Shown here piece after piece: positions 8,836 through 18,734 of a DNA stretch of 64,000 nt. Made by a program: the position numbers and the translations under genes. This DNA is from Chloroherpetonaceae bacterium (GTDB lineage Bacteria; Bacteroidota; Chlorobiia; Chlorobiales; Thermochlorobacteraceae). Within the stretch, counting starts at the first letter, position 1, and each line of letters opens with the position of its first letter. Location of the stretch: assembly GCA_033763895.1 (NCBI GenBank), contig JANRJQ010000007.1:186001-250000 (forward strand), given 5' to 3'. A model generated the notes under the pieces. The model worked only from the letters and a program-made list of their open reading frames with translations. It was not told the origin of the DNA and made no database searches.

Positions 8836-9960
8836 TTACGAGAATTTAAGAATCCGTTTATACAATGAAAATATGGCGTCAACGGTTTTTTCGGTAGTGA
8901 AATTTTCTTTCCAATGCTGAAAGGCGGCTTCACCAAATTTCATCCTTAAGTTATTGTTTGAGAGAATTGTATTGATTGCTGTGGTGAGCTCTTTTACATT
9001 GGAAGGCTCTACGGCTAACCCTGTCACCCCATCTTTGTTGGCAATTTCTACGCCTGTACCGAGTTTAGTTGAAATTAGAGGTTTACGAGCACGCATCGCC
9101 TCAAGAAGTACAACTCCAAATCCTTCACTTTGAGCAATTGAAGGGAGAACAAAGCATGTGCACAATTGAAAGAGCGGTTCTATATTCTCTAACTCACCGG
9201 CAAGATGGACTTTACTTTCAACATTGAGCCGGTGAATCGTAGCTTCTAGTTCACTTCTTAGAGGGCCTTCGCCAACAATGACCAAATGAGCATTGACTTC
9301 TTGCATCGCCTCAATCAATACATTAAAACCTTTATAATAAACCAACCGACCTACACTGAGTAAAAACGGTGCTTTGCCAATCCTATTCAAAATCATTTTC
9401 GTTTTTGGATCTACGATTACGCTCTCCGTTGCCTTTTCCGAAAGGCAAAGCGGAATTATATGAGTTTTATTTTCATACTTCGGCAAAAATAGGGATGCGC
9501 GAATATGTGCCTTGCTCGGTACTGCAATTGCGCTGCACTCGTTTAGAACTTTATGAATCATTGGGCTTAGAAGGGGAAATAGAAGTTTTTGACGAATAAT
9601 GTCCGAATGCCAATGCACAACAATCTTAGGCTTCAACTGAAGATGAGAAAACAATGCAATACAATCTGCCCAAGGATTTGGCACATGAGTATGAATAATA
9701 TCCGGCTTAAACTCTTTAATAATTCTGGCGGCGTCTAAGAGAATCTTTGGAGAAAGAGGAAGGGATAAGACTTTACCATAAGTGGCGGCTCTTGTCAGGG
9801 TAAAATTATCAATGTTTTCACTTAGGCTTGTGGTGTTAGATGAAGATACCAAAACCTGAAGATCAACTTTTTTTGAAAGTGGTGAAGAAATTTCTTTGAG
9901 GAAGGTTTCAATGCCGCCTTTATGGGGGTGAAAAAATTTTCCAATTTGAAGAACTTTCAT
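8836..9960 (-). CDS. GT4-family glycosyltransferase
   Basis: A 374-residue GT-B fold transferase. The N-terminus has the typical KFFHPHKGGIETFLKE acceptor-side motif. The C-terminal half shows SVGRLVYYKGFNVLIEA, then PSIAQSEGFGVVLLEAMRARKP with the E-x7-E donor-binding motif of GT4 enzymes. It transfers a sugar from an activated nucleotide sugar to a glycan or lipid acceptor at the cytoplasmic membrane face; donor unknown. It begins one base after the PorU-like gene stops, on the same strand, so the two are likely cotranscribed with the O-antigen ligase upstream. Confidence 0.88.
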   Translation of the reverse strand: MKVLQIGKFFHPHKGGIETFLKEISSPLSKKVDLQVLVSSSNTTSLSENIDNFTLTRAATYGKVLSLPLSPKILLDAARIIKEFKPDIIHTHVPNPWADCIALFSHLQLKPKIVVHWHSDIIRQKLLFPLLSPMIHKVLNECSAIAVPSKAHIRASLFLPKYENKTHIIPLCLSEKATESVIVDPKTKMILNRIGKAPFLLSVGRLVYYKGFNVLIEAMQEVNAHLVIVGEGPLRSELEATIHRLNVESKVHLAGELENIEPLFQLCTCFVLPSIAQSEGFGVVLLEAMRARKPLISTKLGTGVEIANKDGVTGLAVEPSNVKELTTAINTILSNNNLRMKFGEAAFQHWKENFTTEKTVDAIFSLYKRILKFS

Positions 9961-9961
9961 T

Positions 9962-12900
9962 TCAGCGAAGGATTGAAAGCTTTTCTGTTTTGGAAATTGA
10001 TTGACGGTTCGTTACAACTGACAATCGATAAATGTAGGTTCCATTCGAAAGCAAGTCTCCATCTTCATCTCTCCCGTCCCACGAAATCAGTGAAAATATC
10101 CCAATCGGTTGGATCGCATTCAATAAATTAAGTTCCTTCACCATTCTTCCGGAAACCGTGAAAATTCTCAATTTCATTTCTTCAATGATTTCGCTGCCAT
10201 CCCCAGTCAATCGAAAAGCAAATTGGGTTTGGTTTGCGAAAGGATTTGGATAATTATAAAATCCTTCGATTGAAAAATCATTTTGAACCGTAAATCGAAT
10301 CGAAGATGATGTGCTATCAGCCAAGTTTCCACTTGCGTCTCTTATCGTAGCTTGCAGGGTGTATGTACCGCTTTCCAAAAAAGGGGTAAATGTAACGGAA
10401 GAAGATTGGCTTTGAGATGAAGCAGCAGAAAACGTAACAGATGGATTATTAAAAAAAATTCGCCTTCCATTTAAACGGAGCTGATATAAAGACGTATCTG
10501 ATATTGGAATCGGTGAACGATCAGTAATTTGATATTGAATCGTAGGCTTTGCAGAAACGAGGTCGCCATCACGAATTTCGCGACCATCAATTGTTACTCT
10601 TACTTCCGGCGCAATGGTATCGCTTAAAACCGTATAACTCTTTTCTGCACTATTATTTAGTTTAGTGAGTTCATTTAGCGTTTCATTTTCGTCTATTGAA
10701 ACTGAAACTTGAATTCGTCCTCGTTTATTACGTGTGTTTAGTAACGCATTGAATTGACGACTTTCATTTGGCTTTAAATTTCGAACCATCATTCGAATCG
10801 CTGAGTCGCTTCGACTTCTCTCTAACTCCTGCTGCACAATGGTGATTGGAATTGAATCCACGACAACACTACCTAAATTTCGAAGCTCAAGAGTTAAGTT
10901 ATTAGGCTTACCCTCTTCAAGAGTGCTATCTGAAAATGACATCGCTTCACTTGAAACCGCAACATCAGGAGTACCCTTATATCTAACAGTAATTGTATTT
11001 AAGGTCGGAGAAGGATTTTGACTATCGCTGCCTCTTGTTAACGTTCCTCTTAATCGGATAAAAGCGTATCGTTTAGCATTCAGATTTGTGAGTTGCAAAA
11101 CATTTTTACTTTCATTGAGCGTAAATAAAGAATCTTCGGTTTGATTACTATTTACTCCGTAAACACTTGTATTTATTGAGCTTCCCCCGTTTGAGGATTG
11201 TTCTACGCGCAAATCAAGCCATTGTGAGGCTTTGCCAATGATGTCAGATTCAAAAGTTCCCTCACGATTCGGGAGACGAAGAATTCCCTCTGCTCGTGCA
11301 GAACGGAAAAGGGAATCACAACCGGAGTCGTTTGTAGATGAACAGCGACTTCCCCAGTCTTCTAAGTAGAAACTCTTATTCATCGATCCCGCAAAAACCC
11401 AAGATTCACCTACCTTTAATTGGGCATATCTTCTGCTTCCAAGGCTTTTAAATAATTCAATTAAACCTGAAATGGGTGGATAATCAACCGGCGGAATTGC
11501 ATCCATTAGAGCAACAAAAACAATTTGATGAGGTTTTAGATTTTCAAGCATTTCTGTCAATTTTAATAAAGCTATTGAGGCTTGAGGATCATTATTTTGA
11601 ATTTCCCATAGGTCATAATTTCGATTTACCAAGGGTGTTAGGCCAATTGCGGTGTCGATAACAACGACATTCAATCCTCTGCGATTTGCTCCATACGCTG
11701 CAAATGAACTGACCTCTCCAATCGTGATTTCATAACGAATATTAAACAATCCCCCTCGCGACCCTACAGAACGCAATCTTATCGGATAGCTTCCATTTGA
11801 AAGGCGAATTGAACCATTTTGAACTTCTGTATTACTTAATCGTAAACGCGAAAATAAACTTCCATTGAGTCGCCAAACTTGATTGTTTGTGGTTTGATTT
11901 CCAAAAGTAATCACGGAGGTTTTCCACTCTTGAACAGCATTATTGATGACCTTACCAACCCGCCAATAATAAGGCCGATTTACCAAAAGTGTTGATTGCG
12001 GTTTCCACTTTGTAATAAATGGATCCATCTCAATATCTGGGCTTACTTCCAAAACAGCGCTACTGAATGATGAAGAAGTATCTAATTCAAATCGAAGTTT
12101 TTGATGAGATACTTGATTCCCTTCTGTAACAACACTGAGTTCGGGATTCATCGGAGAAATAACTGAATAATCTTGAGGGGAAACCAATATTTGATTCTCT
12201 GCAACCACTGTAAACCTTAACAAGACCTCATTATTTCTTACATCGAATTCATCAACCTCTTGTAATTCATTGATAGTAGCAGTGAGTTGATGCTCGCCAG
12301 ATTGACCATTAAATTGAAATTGACTCCGGATGGTGTCGTTTACCTTTGGAGAAAGAATCAAGGTATCTTGAAGCAACACTTTCGTTGTAAATCCAATCTG
12401 ATCATAAATCTTTAGTCGAACGCGCTGATTGACAGGTGATAATCCATTATTTCCAACAACAATAATTAATCGTGCGGTATCTCTTTCTGAAAGCGTGCGA
12501 ATAGGAGAATTACCTCGAATAAATTGCACCGCGTTTGATGGAAAAAAGAAATCCGGTTTTGTCTTTAATGGAATTCTAAACGCTGGATCTCCCAGAATAT
12601 TATATTGATCAAGTGTTCCGACACGTAAAGGTTCCCAAAACGGCGTAAGGTTTAATAGCTCTTGATATGCACCGCTCCATACAGAACTCACGTCAAGCAA
12701 TGAATCTGCAACAGCGCGATACGCCCCACGCATCATTGCGTAATCTGTCGAAGGAAATCCCCAACCTGAAGTACCTAAGAAAATAAGGCTTCCTGAGTTT
12801 GGTTGTAATACAAATAGCTCTCCAAAGGTTCTATTATAGGGTTCAGCGAATCTCCCTGTATGGCAAGTCCAACTCATTACGATGGGATACTTTCCTTTAT

Positions 12901-15544
12901 TTCGAAGTGCTTTTGGATCGTTAAGAGCTAAGTCCCAAGTTTGCGAACCTGCATGACCAATAAAATTAACGACTGATGCACCTGAATTGAATGATTCCTC
13001 AAGCCTTTCAGAGAGTTGATAATTGATAAATGGATTTTGATCATCTCTGTAAATGGTATCAACAATTCCTCCAATCGGACGAATTCGAATAAAATTATCT
13101 GCCAGAAAATTAGAATTTTGCCTGAACAGAAGTTGCTCACTCCTTGTAAATCCACCATTGATAAAGAGAAATCGCTTATGCCACGATTCCGCTCCACCAT
13201 CCAATACCTTAAGATGCTCTTCAAGTTTATCAAGATAGGCCTTCGCTTCTAAACTTGATTGGGCTGGAATTCTTCCGATGGTGCACTGAGGAAGATTGAT
13301 AAATGGCCGAAGGGAATCATTTCTAAAGCTCACAAACCAAATATCACTAACAGGGTTTCCATATACCGGAATGAGTGGTTTCTTCAATGATGACTGAGGT
13401 ATTCGATGTTTTGAATCCCAATTACCCCCGCCGAAAAGAACAATAAAGCGTGGTTTAATTTGCCATCGATCAAATGCATCTTTTATAAAAGCCTTAACTG
13501 ATTCGGGAGAGTAAACACCAAAATTATATTCATCGAAAATCGATTCAACGGAAACCACTTTTGTCGAAAAATTTCCTCCCAATTTGCTTGAACGCAAAGA
13601 AGCAAGACGAAGTGCCTCGGTTTTTAATTCCTCAGCGGTAATAATTAAATACTCTGCACCGTTTGACTCTAAGAACAAATATTCAGGTATAACTTTCTTG
13701 AGGATCGGTTTAATGATTTCTTCACTTTCTGCAACGAGATACGTTTTTTTATTTTTTGCAAAAAGCCTCGCTTTGTTTTCAAAAAGTAAAACGCCATCAA
13801 GCCAAGTGGAATCCGTTAGGTTTAAAGCGGAAACCCCTGTTCCGGTTCGGTTGCTAAGAACCACATCTTTTCCTTCACCCTCAAAGGATTGATGCCTTGC
13901 CTCTAAATTAAAAGTTGGAAGTTTTTGAAATGAGTAATCGCTTTCATATTCAATTTCAATGGCATCCAAATTGACAATATTTGTTAAAGTTTGCACGGTT
14001 GAATTGCGTTTCAAAGTCAACCGAAACTGAGTTGATGGTATTGAAAGCAAGTTTGAGGGAAAGGTGAACTCAGCAATCGTATCTGCTCGATTATAGAATA
14101 CAAATTCCCCCAAAACAGTATTTCCAATGCTACATTCAACGCGATGCTCACCGCTTGAATTGACATCTTGACTAATGCCAATGAGACGGAAACGAATTTT
14201 TGCATTTCCGGTTTGCAAAGCCCCTTCAGTTGGAAGTTCAAACAAATCTGAATCATCACTAAGTGTATTCTGAACAATGAAGGCACGCCAATGCCAACCT
14301 TCAGTGAATGTTCGCTCGGTGATGTAAGGATTTACACCGGGGTGATAGAAACCATCATACTCGGCTCTGAGGATTCGATTTTGTTTTTCTGAAACAAGAC
14401 CATTCGAAGGCGTTACGGTTTCGATTGAGTATCGCTTCCCTTTTGCTCCGCCCCAAGTAAGCCAATAAACCGCGGTATCTGAATATTCATCATAATAAGG
14501 GGTAATCATATTTCGAATTTTGCCGGTGGTTTCATCGATGATTGGATACGGGAAAGGCTTATTCACTTCACCTAAAAACTGAATTTGATCCAGTTCGTTC
14601 ATGACACTATCCATCTCACCCGAAAGATGCAAAGGCAATTCAATTGATTTTCGATACAGTTTGAATGACATTGGGTTGATTAAGGTAATGTCAACCCCTG
14701 CTGCCATTAGGTCTCTACCTTCTAAAGACACAATTCCATTTTTAGTAATCAAGAGTTTTAGCCAAGGTTTCGAAAAATCAGGAAATGAATTTGATTTAAT
14801 CGATGATAAATTCCGTTTGAATGGTTTCGAGATCGAAACATTTTGTTCTTTTTCAACTATTCGATTCCATTTTTTAATGTGATGGAAATTCACCACGCTA
14901 CTTCTTAAAAAATTTAGATCACCTTCACTCGATGAATTTTCAGAATGGCTCTGAAAAGCATCTTTTAGACTCACTTGTGAATGAATCGTAATAGAAATAA
15001 TTGGATGAATGATAAGAGAATTTGATTCAACACTAAGATGGACAGGTGAAACCCTTATTACAGCAACTCTCTGCCCTGCGATAGATTGATAGCGAATAAC
15101 GCTAGCAAGATTCGGTGAACTTCCATTTTTACTTGCATTCTTTTCATTTCCCTTTGAAGGCCGCTGCTTCGACCCAAGCATCGATAACTGTTGTTCATAT
15201 CGCCCATAACTTTTTGAACGAACGTCAATTTTGCCGTTTTGTGGGACAGCGACAAAAAAATGCTTTACCGGTATGTCGTAAAAGGATGAACTGCTATCGT
15301 TGAATGGATGGGGATGATCAAAATCACTTCCAGAAAACGAAATCGTATAATCTCCCCGCTCCACTTCATAAACTTTGAGATCATTTGTGAAAACATCTAG
15401 AGTAAATGAGTGAATGGTTTCATCTCTTAATTTGAATGATTGGGAAAAGAGTGAATCAAAAAATAAAAAAAATAAACAAACGAAAATCATACTCACAATG
15501 AGCATTTTTTCCATTGTTTTATTATTCTTTTTTTTCAAATCCAT
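9962..15544 (-). CDS. porU: PorU-like type IX secretion sortase (peptidase C25), very large
   Basis: An 1860-residue secreted protein (hydrophobic signal at about 14-35 after a basic start). The gingipain-type C25 domain holds the catalytic pair: His864 in FIGHAG and Cys894 in SWTCHTGRF, about 30 residues apart as in this family. C-terminal to it are several beta-rich segments, including a CARDB-like region near 1500-1600 and a sorting/FlgD-like domain from about 1755 (NYPNPFANQTQFAF, then ISWDGRDEDGD and GTYIYRL). In Bacteroidota, PorU (about 1160 residues) cleaves the C-terminal sorting domain from exported proteins and links them to A-LPS. This one is much longer, so an alternative is a secreted C25 protease that is itself a T9SS cargo. 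The O-antigen ligase ends 26 bases upstream. Confidence 0.8.
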   Translation of the reverse strand: MDLKKKNNKTMEKMLIVSMIFVCLFFLFFDSLFSQSFKLRDETIHSFTLDVFTNDLKVYEVERGDYTISFSGSDFDHPHPFNDSSSSFYDIPVKHFFVAVPQNGKIDVRSKSYGRYEQQLSMLGSKQRPSKGNEKNASKNGSSPNLASVIRYQSIAGQRVAVIRVSPVHLSVESNSLIIHPIISITIHSQVSLKDAFQSHSENSSSEGDLNFLRSSVVNFHHIKKWNRIVEKEQNVSISKPFKRNLSSIKSNSFPDFSKPWLKLLITKNGIVSLEGRDLMAAGVDITLINPMSFKLYRKSIELPLHLSGEMDSVMNELDQIQFLGEVNKPFPYPIIDETTGKIRNMITPYYDEYSDTAVYWLTWGGAKGKRYSIETVTPSNGLVSEKQNRILRAEYDGFYHPGVNPYITERTFTEGWHWRAFIVQNTLSDDSDLFELPTEGALQTGNAKIRFRLIGISQDVNSSGEHRVECSIGNTVLGEFVFYNRADTIAEFTFPSNLLSIPSTQFRLTLKRNSTVQTLTNIVNLDAIEIEYESDYSFQKLPTFNLEARHQSFEGEGKDVVLSNRTGTGVSALNLTDSTWLDGVLLFENKARLFAKNKKTYLVAESEEIIKPILKKVIPEYLFLESNGAEYLIITAEELKTEALRLASLRSSKLGGNFSTKVVSVESIFDEYNFGVYSPESVKAFIKDAFDRWQIKPRFIVLFGGGNWDSKHRIPQSSLKKPLIPVYGNPVSDIWFVSFRNDSLRPFINLPQCTIGRIPAQSSLEAKAYLDKLEEHLKVLDGGAESWHKRFLFINGGFTRSEQLLFRQNSNFLADNFIRIRPIGGIVDTIYRDDQNPFINYQLSERLEESFNSGASVVNFIGHAGSQTWDLALNDPKALRNKGKYPIVMSWTCHTGRFAEPYNRTFGELFVLQPNSGSLIFLGTSGWGFPSTDYAMMRGAYRAVADSLLDVSSVWSGAYQELLNLTPFWEPLRVGTLDQYNILGDPAFRIPLKTKPDFFFPSNAVQFIRGNSPIRTLSERDTARLIIVVGNNGLSPVNQRVRLKIYDQIGFTTKVLLQDTLILSPKVNDTIRSQFQFNGQSGEHQLTATINELQEVDEFDVRNNEVLLRFTVVAENQILVSPQDYSVISPMNPELSVVTEGNQVSHQKLRFELDTSSSFSSAVLEVSPDIEMDPFITKWKPQSTLLVNRPYYWRVGKVINNAVQEWKTSVITFGNQTTNNQVWRLNGSLFSRLRLSNTEVQNGSIRLSNGSYPIRLRSVGSRGGLFNIRYEITIGEVSSFAAYGANRRGLNVVVIDTAIGLTPLVNRNYDLWEIQNNDPQASIALLKLTEMLENLKPHQIVFVALMDAIPPVDYPPISGLIELFKSLGSRRYAQLKVGESWVFAGSMNKSFYLEDWGSRCSSTNDSGCDSLFRSARAEGILRLPNREGTFESDIIGKASQWLDLRVEQSSNGGSSINTSVYGVNSNQTEDSLFTLNESKNVLQLTNLNAKRYAFIRLRGTLTRGSDSQNPSPTLNTITVRYKGTPDVAVSSEAMSFSDSTLEEGKPNNLTLELRNLGSVVVDSIPITIVQQELERSRSDSAIRMMVRNLKPNESRQFNALLNTRNKRGRIQVSVSIDENETLNELTKLNNSAEKSYTVLSDTIAPEVRVTIDGREIRDGDLVSAKPTIQYQITDRSPIPISDTSLYQLRLNGRRIFFNNPSVTFSAASSQSQSSSVTFTPFLESGTYTLQATIRDASGNLADSTSSSIRFTVQNDFSIEGFYNYPNPFANQTQFAFRLTGDGSEIIEEMKLRIFTVSGRMVKELNLLNAIQPIGIFSLISWDGRDEDGDLLSNGTYIYRLSVVTNRQSISKTEKLSILR

Positions 15545-15570
15545 TTTTTGAATAAATCAAGGGATTGGAA

Positions 15571-16896
15571 TCATACCAAGCTTTCTCGCTGGGGTTTCAT
15601 CATCTTTTCTAACGTCATTCCCCAACCCGTAATAAGCCCAAAAGCTGCCCAAAAATAAGGTGAGAGAGGTGAAGAGGCTGCAAAAAAAATTAAGAGAATT
15701 GAAATCAGCAATGATGAATAAAGAAGATTCATTTGGTGCCAGCTCTCATGCATAGTTCGATTTAAAAATAATAGCGGTTTTTGAAGCAAATAGATAAAAA
15801 TTGAAAAGCAGGCAAATCCTAACATTCCGGTTTGCGATAAGATATAGAGGTAAACATTGTTGATAGAGAGTTTAATTGATTCATTTACACCCAACTTAAC
15901 CGCACAGAATAGCCCATAATGTGATAAGCCTACGCCAAAAATAGGATGCGAAATAAACAACTCGTAGGCATATTCAATCTCCTTTAACCGTGTTTCTAAA
16001 GAACCGGTTGACCCTTGCATTTTTGCAAACGTGTTTTCAAGTTCAAGTTCAAGAATTAATTCGAAATCGCCGCTTTGAGCAATGAAAAGAAGAACAGAAA
16101 ATAGAATTACTCCAAACCCAATTAAGAAAGCCTTACTTTCCGCTCTAATTAAAAAATATAAAGTAACAATCGCGGTTGAAAAAAGTCCGATTGTTGACCT
16201 ACTTAAAAGCAGACCGAGGAATGAAAGAACGAGAGAAATCACAAGCACCATTTTTCTTCGATCCTCCTTTTTAAAAATTCCCAAAGCCCCTAACATTATT
16301 GGAATCACAACGGATAAATACGCCGCATAATGATTTGGCTCTTGAAAAGATGAAGAAAATCTTGGCACAATATCAAGAATGATATCTTCTCTTTCACTTG
16401 CTTTCTCTAATACAAATAGTGCCTCTCCCCGAAGCAAACCAACCAATTGATTTATGGTTAAGAGTGCAGGAACGATAGCACCGCAGGCAATCCAAAAAAT
16501 TAAATCTTTCATTGAATTTTCATCTTCGGCTGAGTGCTTCGCAATCAACGTAAAAAAAATAAAGTTCATCACGAGATAAACGATCTCAATGAGAAAGCTG
16601 CTCGGCGTCATTCTTGCACCACTTGCCCAATTTGGCCACCCTCCGATTTGAGAAAGTTCAAACCAACCCAAGACAGAACTCAAGATTGAAATCAGTAAAA
16701 AAGTAACACCCAACCAAATTAACCGGCTTGGAATATCTGGTTGCCTCTTGTTTCTATCAATCAATTCAACGCCGATAAGCAAAAGGAGAGAGATCTGATA
16801 AATCTTTATAGGAATACCGAGATTAATAAAAAAAACCTCTACAAGCGGCATTGTTGCAAGGGTAATGGAAAGAAGGGCTCTTTTGAGGTTTTTCAT
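15571..16896 (-). CDS. O-antigen ligase/polymerase-like membrane protein (Wzy/WaaL family)
   Basis: A 441-residue protein with about ten to twelve hydrophobic segments. The Wzy_C-type region contains SSSFQEPNHYAAYLS and, in the large periplasmic loop, RLKEIEYAYELFISHPIFGVGLSHYG, typical of O-antigen ligases (R and H-P-x-x-G-x-G pattern). These enzymes polymerise O-units or join O-antigen to lipid A-core at the periplasmic face. It lies just upstream of the PorU-like sortase and a GT4 gene on the same strand. Ligase and polymerase cannot be told apart from sequence. Confidence 0.85.
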   Translation of the reverse strand: MKNLKRALLSITLATMPLVEVFFINLGIPIKIYQISLLLLIGVELIDRNKRQPDIPSRLIWLGVTFLLISILSSVLGWFELSQIGGWPNWASGARMTPSSFLIEIVYLVMNFIFFTLIAKHSAEDENSMKDLIFWIACGAIVPALLTINQLVGLLRGEALFVLEKASEREDIILDIVPRFSSSFQEPNHYAAYLSVVIPIMLGALGIFKKEDRRKMVLVISLVLSFLGLLLSRSTIGLFSTAIVTLYFLIRAESKAFLIGFGVILFSVLLFIAQSGDFELILELELENTFAKMQGSTGSLETRLKEIEYAYELFISHPIFGVGLSHYGLFCAVKLGVNESIKLSINNVYLYILSQTGMLGFACFSIFIYLLQKPLLFLNRTMHESWHQMNLLYSSLLISILLIFFAASSPLSPYFWAAFGLITGWGMTLEKMMKPQRESLV

Positions 16897-16945
16897 TTTA
16901 CTTTAGTCACAAAATCTTAAAGTAAAATAAGGGGGGATTGGGAAG

Positions 16946-16971
16946 AAAAAAAGCGGGTGATACCCGCTTTT
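16946..16971 (-). terminator. Rho-independent terminator after the PspC-domain gene
   Basis: A 10-bp stem (AAAAGCGGGT / ACCCGCTTTT) with a 3-base loop, followed on the minus strand by a run of T. It lies 25 bases after the stop of the PspC gene and separates it from the O-antigen ligase start at 16896. Confidence 0.8.
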
Positions 16972-16995
16972 ATCAAAACAAAAGTTTTTAATAAA

Positions 16996-17547
16996 TCAAC
17001 CTTCACGCTTTACCTTCAATTCACTCTGCTTTTCAAAAACTCGATGAACTTCGTAGTCATAAGGTGTTGCGATGGCCGCGAAAAGATAGGCTACAATAAA
17101 AAATCCACTAGTTGCGAAAATCATGACGATAAAGGACATTCGCACTAGCGTTGGATCCCAATCAAAATACTCGGCAATTCCTCCTGCTACACCTAAGATC
17201 TTTTTATCTGCGCTCGATCGATAAAGTCTTCGATACTCCTTTTCCAATCCCGGATGACTTTGTTGCTTCTTGTTTTCTTTTTTTGTAAAAGATTGATAAA
17301 GCAACCATATCCCTGCAAAAATTACCACCAAAGGTAGTACGACATCAATGTGATCTGCTAAATAATCAATCACATCAATTGGCCCCCAAACCAATCCTTT
17401 CTGAAAAAGGAAAGACCATATTCCTAAACAGATAAGGATGGTTCCTGCAACAAATCGTGACTTAGACCTAACGCGAAATTTTTTTTCGTCTTGCTCGGGT
17501 GCTGAAACCTGACCTTCATTGAACGATTGATTCATTTCTTCGGGCAT
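16996..17547 (-). CDS. PspC-domain membrane protein
   Basis: A 183-residue protein. Residues 28-90 hold two membrane helices (FVAGTILICLGIWSFLF; VVLPLVVIFAGIWLLY). The C-terminal PspC domain begins near residue 107 with YRRLYRSSADKKILGVAGGIAEYF, then DPTLVRMSFIVMIFATSG. PspC proteins bind envelope-stress factors or act as toxin-like membrane proteins; here only general envelope-stress involvement can be suggested. It is monocistronic as far as can be seen: a terminator follows it and rluD is divergent 140 bases away. Confidence 0.85.
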   Translation of the reverse strand: MPEEMNQSFNEGQVSAPEQDEKKFRVRSKSRFVAGTILICLGIWSFLFQKGLVWGPIDVIDYLADHIDVVLPLVVIFAGIWLLYQSFTKKENKKQQSHPGLEKEYRRLYRSSADKKILGVAGGIAEYFDWDPTLVRMSFIVMIFATSGFFIVAYLFAAIATPYDYEVHRVFEKQSELKVKREG

Positions 17548-17687
17548 AATTGTTGTATAGATGATTAAAAAAGCTGCATGATTTCAACAAAGAATTACTC
17601 ATTTATTTAGTTACGCCCTCAATTATCTTAAGTTGCGATTGATTCTTTATTTTCATTTCAATTACACGATTTAACAACTATGTTTTT

Positions 17688-18728
17688 ATGAACAACGTGA
17701 AGTTGGAAACAGAAGAAAGTGAAGCCCCCAAAAGAATCACCATCAAGGTTTCTAAGGCACAGTCGCGAGAAAGGATTGATGTTTTTTTAACCCGACAAAT
17801 GGAAAATGCAACGCGAAACAAAGTTCAGGTGGCAATTGATGAGTTGCGGGTTCTTGTCAATGGAAAAGCTGTAAAATCGAATTACAAAGTGATGCCAGAA
17901 GATGAAATTGAAGTCATCTTTACTCGACCCCCCGCTCCAGAAATGAAGCCTGAAAACATCCCCATCAATATCGTTTTTGAAGATGACGACATCATCGTGA
18001 TTAATAAGCCTCCCGGAATGGTAGTGCATCCCGCTTTTGGAAATTGGACCGGGACCCTTGCCAATGCCTTGCTTCATTACACTATGGAAAAAAGCCCAAC
18101 CGGAGAAAGTGAACTCTCAGAGTCACAAGAAGATCCTTTCCGACCCGGAATAATCCATAGGCTTGATAAAGACACCTCCGGACTGATGGTTGTTGCAAAA
18201 AACAATGAGTCTCATTTTGGAATTGCAAAACAATTTGCTGCAAGAACCACAGAAAAGCATTATTCCGCAATCGCGTGGGGTTGCCCAAAAGATTCACAAG
18301 GATTTATTCAAACAAATATTGGTCGAAGCAAACGAGATCGAAAGAAAATGGCAGTTTATCCTATAAATGGTGAAGAAGGGAAAATTGCTCAAACAAAGTA
18401 TGAAGTCGCTGAAATGTACACCGGATTCTCTTTGCTTAGATTAAGATTATTGACCGGAAGAACCCATCAAATCCGTGTACATTTAGAGCACATAGGTCAT
18501 CCAATTTTGGGAGATGAAGTTTATGGAGGTAAGCCGCTAAGAACAATTCAAATCTCAAATAGCGACGCTTTTTTGAAAAACCTATTTAGTCTTATGCCAA
18601 GACAGGCCTTACATGCTGAATGGCTTTCATTTGATCATCCAAAAACGAAAAAGAGAGTTGTTTTTGAAGCGCCTTTCCCCGATGACTTTAATGCAACTAT
18701 TCAAAAGCTTAAATCTATTTCTCATTAA
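17688..18728 (+). CDS. rluD: RluA/RluD-family 23S rRNA pseudouridine synthase
   Basis: Isomerises specific uridines of 23S rRNA to pseudouridine. The 346-residue protein has an S4 RNA-binding domain at about 27-75 (RIDVFLTRQM, VLVNGKAVK) and the catalytic segment HRLDKDTSGLMVVAK with Asp160. INKPPGMVVHPAFGNW and LLTGRTHQIRVHL are further RluD signatures. An acidic stretch at about 136-150 (SPTGESELSESQEDP) is an insertion before the catalytic loop. The exact target positions, assigned by analogy with RluD, are not proven. It converges on the SPOR gene with a 6-base gap. Confidence 0.9.
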   Translation: MNNVKLETEESEAPKRITIKVSKAQSRERIDVFLTRQMENATRNKVQVAIDELRVLVNGKAVKSNYKVMPEDEIEVIFTRPPAPEMKPENIPINIVFEDDDIIVINKPPGMVVHPAFGNWTGTLANALLHYTMEKSPTGESELSESQEDPFRPGIIHRLDKDTSGLMVVAKNNESHFGIAKQFAARTTEKHYSAIAWGCPKDSQGFIQTNIGRSKRDRKKMAVYPINGEEGKIAQTKYEVAEMYTGFSLLRLRLLTGRTHQIRVHLEHIGHPILGDEVYGGKPLRTIQISNSDAFLKNLFSLMPRQALHAEWLSFDHPKTKKRVVFEAPFPDDFNATIQKLKSISH

Positions 18729-18734
18729 TATAGT

